Assembly: GCA_039621445.1 (NCBI GenBank)
Contig: CP154957.1
Span: 18,176,906 to 18,240,905, forward strand
DNA from: Euglena gracilis
Lineage: Eukaryota; Euglenida; Euglenophyceae; Euglenales
DNA length: 64,000 bases
Reading direction: 5' to 3'
Shown here in pieces: positions 54,801 through 63,800 of this stretch. The translations under genes were made by a program, and so were the position numbers. Under the pieces are notes generated by a model, which did not search any database, had not been told where the DNA came from, and worked only from the letters and a program-made list of their open reading frames with translations. Position 1 is the stretch's first letter; the number at the start of each line of letters is the position of its first letter.

Positions 54801-57800
54801 GATTCACTTAGATCCCCGGGCCCAAACCCACCCACCCACTTTTTTTTGTCAAAAACTCACCCACACTCGACCCTCCCCCAGGGTCAGGGGTCGACCCACC
54901 ACCGACCCACCAAACCACCCACCCGAAATCCGCCCAAAATCCGCCAAAACCCTTTAAAAACAAATCCCGGTCCAGCCCTTGGCCGGGCAAAAAACAACTC
55001 TCAAACCACCCACCCCAGAGGTCAAAGATAATCTAATGTCTCCTGTCTGTAGCAGGTCGGCAATTACAAGCACTCATGAAAACTTTCCAACGGGGCAGGT
55101 GAGAACCACCCAGGTAGAAGGTCACAGGCAGCCTGGGGTGGGAGATTGCAGTTAGTGAGCATCTGTATCAACAACAGCATCGCAAAACAACAAATCAGGG
55201 AGAACTCGCACCGACAGGCGGCAAATGCTCCAGCTTCTTGTTAATACAGTCAGAAACGAGCATAATTGTTCATTACAGAAGCTTTCAAAAGCAAAAGAAG
55301 AACAACGCAGTGCAACAAACACGGGACTTCCAAAAAGAGACACTGCGTCAAGCCCAGCGGACACTCAGGTGGCAGGTAACAACGTTGCATGGATCTCAAA
55401 AAAAACATGGTTTTGTGGCAAAACACCGCGTCAGAGGGGTCACAGGTGCATTCTGGGCGCCATTGATGGTGCCTTGCAGGAAACAGCGGCACAGACGCTT
55501 CCCCCTCCCCTGGCCGCCATCCACGCCTCACACCAGCCAGGGGCCGGGAGGTTAAGTGGCCCCGAGGCGCTCTGCACCAGCCGGCTGTGCAGGGCGAGGA
55601 GGAGGCTGACGATGTGCACCGTGGGCTCTGGGAGGGCGGCAGGCTCCGGCGAGTGGCCGTTCGTGGTCAGGTCCACACCGGCCACGACGTCCAAGGGGGC
55701 ACCGCGCTGCGGGGGGCGAGACGGGGGTTAAAAGTTCTCCGACTTGCAGCGCTTGGCCCCTTGGGTGGCGGTTGGACGTCCCCGTCAAGCGTTTCACTCA
55801 GGTTCACCCCACCACACTTGAGGCTTTGCCAAAGGCCAAATATTGCTTTGATGTGGTATTTGGCCTGTGATTCGTTGAAAAGTATGGCAGCCTGAAACTT
55901 GTGCAACCATGTATTTGTGACACGGTGTGCTGGAACTGGTTTTTCTGGAAGCCTCATGCAATTGGGTCCCAGTCCCGCTGGTATGACACGTGACATGGGG
56001 GGTCACCAGTGTCTGAATTCTGGCTGGATCTCCCCCATTTCTCTCTTTTTGACACAATTTCAGTGAGAGTTGGGTTTATCAAAGGAGTGGGGTTAGGAGT
56101 CGCAGTATTTTAGCCACTTTCAGACCAAAAAAAAATGAGGAAGGCGGCATTTTGAAGTGAATTTTGGTCTAAATTCGTGCCTAGATTGGGCCTCAACAAC
56201 ACCAAACCCTATTCCCAATAAAACAGTAGCCCTCACCCACCCCAAACACATCCCCGACCCAAAATCGAACCCGCATTACGTCGAACACGCATTGGCACCG
56301 CACCAATGTCAGAACAATCCCGCAACAGCACCTGGGAATCAACAAGGAACTGGCCCACACTGCGTTGTTTCACAGTCAGGAGGCTGGTTGGGGAAGCTCA
56401 AGTTGAGTGCTGAAAGCCAAGCCCCGGGGCAGCAGCACGGTGGCCAGAGGCGCGGCGGGCGGCGGCGTCTTCCAGCCGCACAAACACCTGCGTCAGCGCG
56501 GTCACCACGGTGGGCACGTTGTCCGCCCCAGGCGCTTGCTCTCCGGGGCGGGGGTCCACCCTCGGCGCTGCAAACCCCGCTACTTCCAACGTCCAGAGAA
56601 AAAGGACAGCTTTTCCCTCCTGGCTCTTGCCAGTGTCACAATCATTCATGTCTATTGCCCTCAGGGTTCAGAACAGGGCTAATCCTAACAGAGTGATGGC
56701 TCAACGTATGATGGTGGGACGCCGGTCGTTGGGCCGGTGAGATCCTGACTGACTGGCTTTGGTCTCAAATCCGTTAGGGGGGGATCACGCCAGGGATTAG
56801 GTCAGATGTGGCCGACAAGTGATGCTGAATGCCGCTGAATGCGTGCCAGCGAAGCCACACGGGGGGGGGGGGGGCGGGAGCAACGGCATGGTGAGGCCAC
56901 ACGAAGGCACCCACGTTGCAGACGCACTCCAGCAAATGGTACGTCAGCCGCCGGGACTCCGGCTTCTTGGCAGCGAGGCCGCACTTCACGGCCAGGGACA
57001 ACAGCAGCTCCCAGTGGTCCCGAGCGGACGGGGCCCAGGGTGTTCTCGCTGACCATCAGGTACAGCGCGTCGATGAAGTGCCGGGACACCAGCTCCGTCA
57101 GCAGGTACAGCACCGGGCAGGCCCTCCCCAATACTTGGGGGGGGGGGCAAAGCCCACACACAGGGCCGTACCTACCTCCCCCCCAGGAAACAGTCATCAG
57201 ACAGTTTCGGCAGCAACGGAGACACTGACAACTGTCATGTGACTGGTTGGACAGTAGCGGGGACCCTTAAACTTTCCCGGGCGGGAGCCTGACAGGCCCT
57301 CAGGCATGACAGTTCTCCAGTTGGGGGGGGAACCCCCACCCATCACCCATTAAGCTTAATTTTCCAGGATTGGTCAAAAAGTTGAGGCCAGGTCACCACT
57401 CCCTCTGCAGGGCCGGCCCGGCCGGGGTCAGGGTGCCCAGCACCGCCAGGAGGCGGGCCAGGTACGGGTGGACCGCCTCCCGGGGCACAAGGCGGGTGAG
57501 CAGCCGCAGCGCCGCCAGCACCGCCGCCTCCCCGATGGTCAGCCAGTACGCCAGCACCCCCTGGCGCTCCGGCGGCTGCGGGCGGGCCGGGGCCGCAGCC
57601 AAGGCAACCCAGCCCCCCTCCTCCCCCCGCCCGCCCCGCCTGCCGTCCCCTGTCTCTGTCAACCCCTTACACGTCCCTGTGTGCCCCACCGCCTCTGACT
57701 GGAACCCCCCGGCGGGGGGGGGGGTCCAGCACAGCGGAAAATCTCGCAATTTCAACAGCACAAAAAAGCCATTATTCAGAATTTGGTGATCAATACTCTG

Positions 57801-60800
57801 CAAATGATGTCCTCCGATTTTTTCACACAAAGTCAGAAAGAGGTTTACATTTTAAAATGGTTAGAAGACAGGTCAGTAAATATTGAGGTAAAAGGCAGGT
57901 TCCCACCAGATAGGTCAACAGATACAGACATTGGAGTCTTCTTGGGGGGGGGGGTAAGCAGCAGGCTCCACAAAAACACAGTCCAAATAGAAAGGCACCC
58001 CATCCTCCAATGGAGCGAGCGTCTACTAAAAGGGCGCCCAGCTGACAAGCCAAGAGAGGCATGGGCAGCGCAGTGATTCAATGCAGGATACTAGTCGTTG
58101 CCTGGCAAAGAAAGGGCAAAGAACAAAAGGCAAAGTTTCGCAAACCTCAGTGGAATAATTTTCATTTCAGATGCGATCCGTTTTGGATACGATGTTGGCT
58201 CCATAAGTTTGGAAATAATTGTGTGAATTAATTATGATTTTTGCAAAAAAAAAAAAGACCAAAAGGTTGCAAAGTCACAATAAAATGGCTGAGAATGCCA
58301 AAATGGCGAGAAAAAGGCTGATAGCCCCAGAAAAATGGTTACAAAAATTAACCAAAATGGCCAAAATTGACGTGAATTTCTAAAAGCAGCTTGTGCAAGG
58401 TTGCAACAACAATAACCAAAAAGTTGCCTATAAGTAAGCTAAAATGGCCAAAGGTTGCCAAAAAAAAGCAAAAAAAAAGTCAAAGTGATGAAACTTCCCA
58501 AAAACGACCTGAAATGGCCATGTACCGCCCACCCGTGGCCAATTTTTGCCGATGCGGATCCCCCCCCTTGTTGTCTAACGACCACTGTTTCTCATCATGA
58601 AAACTTCAAGGATGCCATGTGCAAATGCGAAAGGGAGTCCGCTGATTTATAACAAAGTGTTTGTGTTCATGCTGAGGACTTGTGCAAATGTGCAACCTCC
58701 AACACTTTTTCAACGTCCCAAATGTGAGGGGAAGATCAGATGCGCTCAGGGCCTGCACGCAAAAGCAACGACTTGGAACTTTACAATCTACGAGCACAGG
58801 TCTTCGGGAAGGTGACCTTTTAACAGAGGTGAGGACTGGGGGTGGTGCTAAGACAAGGGGGAAACGAGAGGCCTGCAATTATAGCACCCCTCGCCCATGC
58901 GACAGTGTGAAGGGCCATCTCCACATGCCAAGTGTTGGGCTTGGAGGGATCATTGCGCAAATACTCACTGGAAAAATCAACGTTGCAAACAGGCATGCAG
59001 AAAGCAATTTTAATGAACAAGCAGTACATTATGTAACCGTGTCTCCCACTCCTTTGTCTAATGGCACCTACAGGTTGGGCAGGCGCCCTCCATCCAACAT
59101 GACCCAGGGCTTTTTTTTTGGAAAAGACTAGGCTTAAAGATGAGCCAAACTCGCACCTAAGCTTTTGTGTGACGCCGTTGCGCACGTTCGCAGCATTTTG
59201 TTTTCCCACAGACACAGCCCTGAACCCTGCCCTTTTCGACCCTTGGATCCTGTAATGACCCTCCATTTTGGGAACTGCATCCTTTGCCGATGTTGAGACC
59301 CAGGCAACAGGCCCAATTTTTTCGGGGTTTCGGGGTTTTTGGGCTGCCATTTTTCAGATATTTCAGATTATTTCAAATACACTTTTAAATCTAAAAATAG
59401 TGCGGCTGTTGAGCATTTGCTGCTTCTGGTGAGTGTGTGTTGTGATTTGCCCAATGATTCTTCACCCAGCCCAACGCTGCTGGTGCAGAGGGAGGCCCCC
59501 AACACACTCCTACACGGGAGAGGGACTCCTGTGGTATCAAGGGCCTTCATCACCCATTGCCCAAATGTGCAACGATCATCCGCACAAATGGGTTACCGCT
59601 GTGCATGCAGTGGTGGTGGTGCGCCCGGCCATCACCATTGCGTTCCACGTCCAGCCGGGAGGAAGTGGCGGAGGACGGCCGGCGTGCCCGACTCTGTGCC
59701 TGGCATCAGATGCCCCGGCCCAGCCGAGGGCCTCGGAGCGTGCGCTCCTCCTCCTGCCCCAGCGCCTGTCGCAGCCCGTAGAGCACCGTGAGGATGGTCT
59801 GGTCCACACTGGCAGGGGGCCCACTCTGCAGCATTGGGGCCAAAAAAAAGGGACAATGGGGAATTTCACAATATCCGGGGCAGGCAAACCCGCAGCACAA
59901 AACAGGGGCAATTGAGCGAAAGTGAATTGGGGGTCCAATTGCCCGGGGGCTCCAATCGCCCGGGGGGGGGGGTACACTTTCTTTAAAATTTTCTCATCAC
60001 ACGTTGGGCCCCCTTGGAAAAGATGTGTTTGGGCTTGGGCTATTTTGGTCAAAGTATGGGAATGGATTATTAGACTGGGAGGGGGCAACATGGAGAGAAA
60101 AAATTGGGCTTCCCACCAAAACACAAGACTTTCTGAAACGCAGGGATTTCGTTGGGACTTGGGTCGGGCAGAATTATAACTCAATAAATTCGTATCACAT
60201 CAAGCCTCAGAAAGTAGTATGTAAAAGACTTTAAGTGAATACAAACCTCATAAGAAAGCATCAGGAAAAAGAAGACAAAATAGAAAAAAAAAGATGGGCG
60301 TGGACCACGTTTGCTCAGGTAAGGCCAATGATATGCCAGGGGGGAGAAAATGTTTTTGATTTTTTTTAAAAAAAAACTAAAATGAATGCAAAATACAAAA
60401 TGCTTGATTGCCTGGCTCCCCCTGGCCGTACGGCGCCAGCACATCGAAGCGGTCCTTGTTGGCAATGGCGACGTCCACCATGACATGGAGGCAGAACACA
60501 GTGACGTTGACGTCCGTCACCGCCGGCGGGTCCAGCGGGCGGGCCGACGCTGGCGCTGCGCCGGCGGCGGGGGACGGGGGCGGCGGCCCGGCAAGCAGCG
60601 GAGGGGGCGGGGCTGAGGGAGTGGAGAGTGACAACCCCAATTGCCCGTCACCTCTTTGCCCCCCCCCCCCCCCCCCCCCCCACCCGGAACCCTGCTGCCG
60701 TATGGCAGACGTCCTGTCAATTCCCCCCTGGCTCCCCGGGATGCACGTGGAAGGAGGTTTGGGTGTGGGCGCTGCACACATTCCATCTGCTGTCTCGAGC

Positions 60801-63800
60801 GTGACCTGTACACGGTGTGCCCTATGCTTGACCCCATGCCCGCCCCGTGTTTGAGAGAGCCCGCCTAAATCCGTGGCACCCTCCTGATATCAAACCCTGC
60901 CCTTCCAACAAGGGCATTTTCAGGACCAGGGAGGGGAGAAGGATCGGTGCCCTCCTGCCAGAGCCTTTTTGGGTGGTCTTTTTGGGTGTGGAAAAAAAAA
61001 GAAATAAATAATAATAGATATAAAAAATAATAATAATAATTATAATAATAATAATAATAATAATGACAGATTTAAATAAAAATAAAAATCAGAATAAAAA
61101 TGAGGTGCCGTGCCTCAGAGGGTTTGGCCAGGTCACAAACCCGTTCTGCGTTCCCGGCCCACTGCCAGACGCCGGGCGGGTCTGTAGGCGGCGGGGAGGC
61201 AGCAGAGTCGGTGGCCCCAGCGGCGGTTTGGGGGACGGTCACGGGGATGCCGGAGCTGCGGATCAGCGCCGTCACGAGGGCCACGAGGGCCGGGGTGGCC
61301 GCAGGGGGGATGGCCGCAGGCAGCATGTGGAGAGAGGCGCCCCGGGGGACCCACTCACTTTTACCCGAAATGGCCAAAAATTGCGAAAATGCTAAAAGCA
61401 GAACCTTGTTCAAAAAATTTTGGCGCCGAAAAGTATATCCCACCCCCCTGGGGGGGGGGCTCAGCTGGACCCACCCCCCTACCGGGGTCCAAGACTAAAA
61501 AAAACCCCCCTGGCCCAGAGTCCCTGTGAATGAAGGGGCAAGCAACCCCCCACTCCGTCGCCGGCCTCAGGCCGGCCCTTCTCGTGCGAGGGCCGTCCCA
61601 CCCTGGCCCTCCAACAGCTGGGAGTCGTGGAACAGTAGCTCCGACACACCACACGCCCGCACGCACTCCAGCACCTCCTTCGCCGCGCCCGTCTCGGCGC
61701 CGTCCGCCGGGCGGCCCATGCCGAGGAACGACAGCCAGCCCCCGTCCTCCGCCTTGGCCCCAAGCGCCGGTCCAGCACGATGAACGTCCGAGTCTGTGTC
61801 CCTGGATTCTGTCGGGCGTTGAAGCTCTGTGTACGTCGGCCTCTCCCATCCAACAACAGTCAGTAAGCGAGGGGTTGGTCATTTTTTATTTTCATTCAAT
61901 TTTTATTGCAGTTCTTTCTTCCTTGCTTACGCTTCGATTTTATTGCATCGCGTATATTATTTTCTTCCTCTTTTTCATTTCAGGATTCAACCTGTGGTTT
62001 GCACATCCGAAAGGTATGTATTGCCCCCACTGAGCTGTTGCGCCGCCCAAAGACTTCTTTTTCTTCCACCATCACCCCAGCTTGTTCCAAACTCAGCACT
62101 GATCCAAACTGGGTGGATGCCTTGCAGTTGAGCTACTCCAGGAAGTTGTGACCTAACAAGGCAACCAGTGTGGAAATCCCTTTGTTGTGCAAATCCTTTT
62201 TTGCAGGCAACTTTTTACAGAGGGTCACCCCAAAAAAACATGCATGTACGTAGGAGGAGACTCTGGAGCCTCCTCAAACATGCTCGAACGACATTCGAGG
62301 AGACTCGAGAGCCTCCTTGAAAGTCGTTCGAGCTCGTTCGAGGAGGCTCGAAAATGAATGTCGTTCGAGGTCGTTCAAGGAGGCTCGGGACCTCGGATGT
62401 CATTTGAGGTGGTTCGAGTTCCTCCCCCCAGGGGGGGGCTTAGAAGCGTTCGAGGAGGCTCAAGCTCGAACATTCGAGCTCGAGCCTCCTCCTGACGGTG
62501 ACCCCCTTGACCCCCCTTGGCAAGTCAGGGGGTCTAGACCCCCCTCCGGTCCTGGTGGGGGGGACACCCCCCGCCTAACCCTGTACACCCTCCGAGTCCT
62601 TCGGTTGGGGGTGATGTCATGTGGCCTGCAGCCCCTCACCACTTTCAGCCCGAGGGGGGGAGGGAACGGTTCTGTTTACACAGGGGAAGCGAGGCAGTCG
62701 CTTGCGTGTGATCCGGGCGGTCCGGAATGGGCCGTCGGTGCAGCGCTGGGGACGTCAGTGCAGGACCGGCCTCCGGCAGCTGACCAAAACTGGCACCAGA
62801 CACCTGACATGTCGGCCAGTGCCAGAACTCTGATGTTTTAAACTGTAATGATCCCCATCAATCCTTTGGTGCTGAAGGTCATTCTTTTGGACGCTGCAGC
62901 TTGGAGTTTATCTGGGCTACCAGTTCAAAACCCAGGTGTGCTTCATTACGCTGGTACCTGGCACCCGGAAGGGTTGAGGATCACATCTTTGAGGATTTCA
63001 TGAATTGATGTAATTTACCTTCATTTTCTGTGAAACTGCATTCATTCTTTAGGGACTAGAAACGAAAGAATAAAGGCGTCGGTTTTTCACTGTTCAAAGT
63101 CATAAAAGAAGACATATCTCCCTCCCACAAGTACAGGTGCTACTTTTAAAGGCAAATCCTCACCCTTCTATTCCCAGCTCGCGGAAAAATGAAAGCGGTC
63201 AACCCGCCATCCACCACCTCAAAACACTCCCACATGCGACTTGAGGGGGGGCCTCATGCCAGGCAGAGGCGTGCCTGGGCTGGGTCCAGCTCAGGAAGAA
63301 GAACTCCTCCTCCCCCGGCTGGGCGTAGCTGAGGGGCACCTGCTGCTCCGGCAGGAGCTGCGCCATGTACAGGTGGGCGATGAGGGCCACAAGGGGCTGC
63401 CACCCCTCTCGCTGCGCTGACCCGTGGGCCCGCACGATGGCGAACAGCGCACAGCGGCAGGCCCTCGTCCTCCAGCCTGACACACACGCGCACGTGCGCG
63501 CATGCACGCACGCACGCATGCGAACAACAAACAACAAACGAGAAACGGCAAACGCACACAACAGACACAAAATGTAAGACAACTGAACTCAACTCAAGCT
63601 CTGGGTGAACCCCAGCCATCCAATCCAATCCCGGTCTGTCAAATCACATTCCCCAAAGCATTTTCATCAAAGGTCAAACGTTTCAATAAATTCTTGCAAA
63701 ACGCAGGCGGGCGGTTAAGTGCACAGGACTGCCGTATCGGCGGGGAAGATTCAACGAGGCCTGTCCGGCACGCGTCCAGCGCCCGCGCAGAGCGGGCAAC

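Noticed and set aside
59433-59915. 160-residue plus-strand frame
   Set aside because: Overlaps the antisense of the ARF-GEF exon at 59,732-59,808 and has no recognisable pattern of its own.
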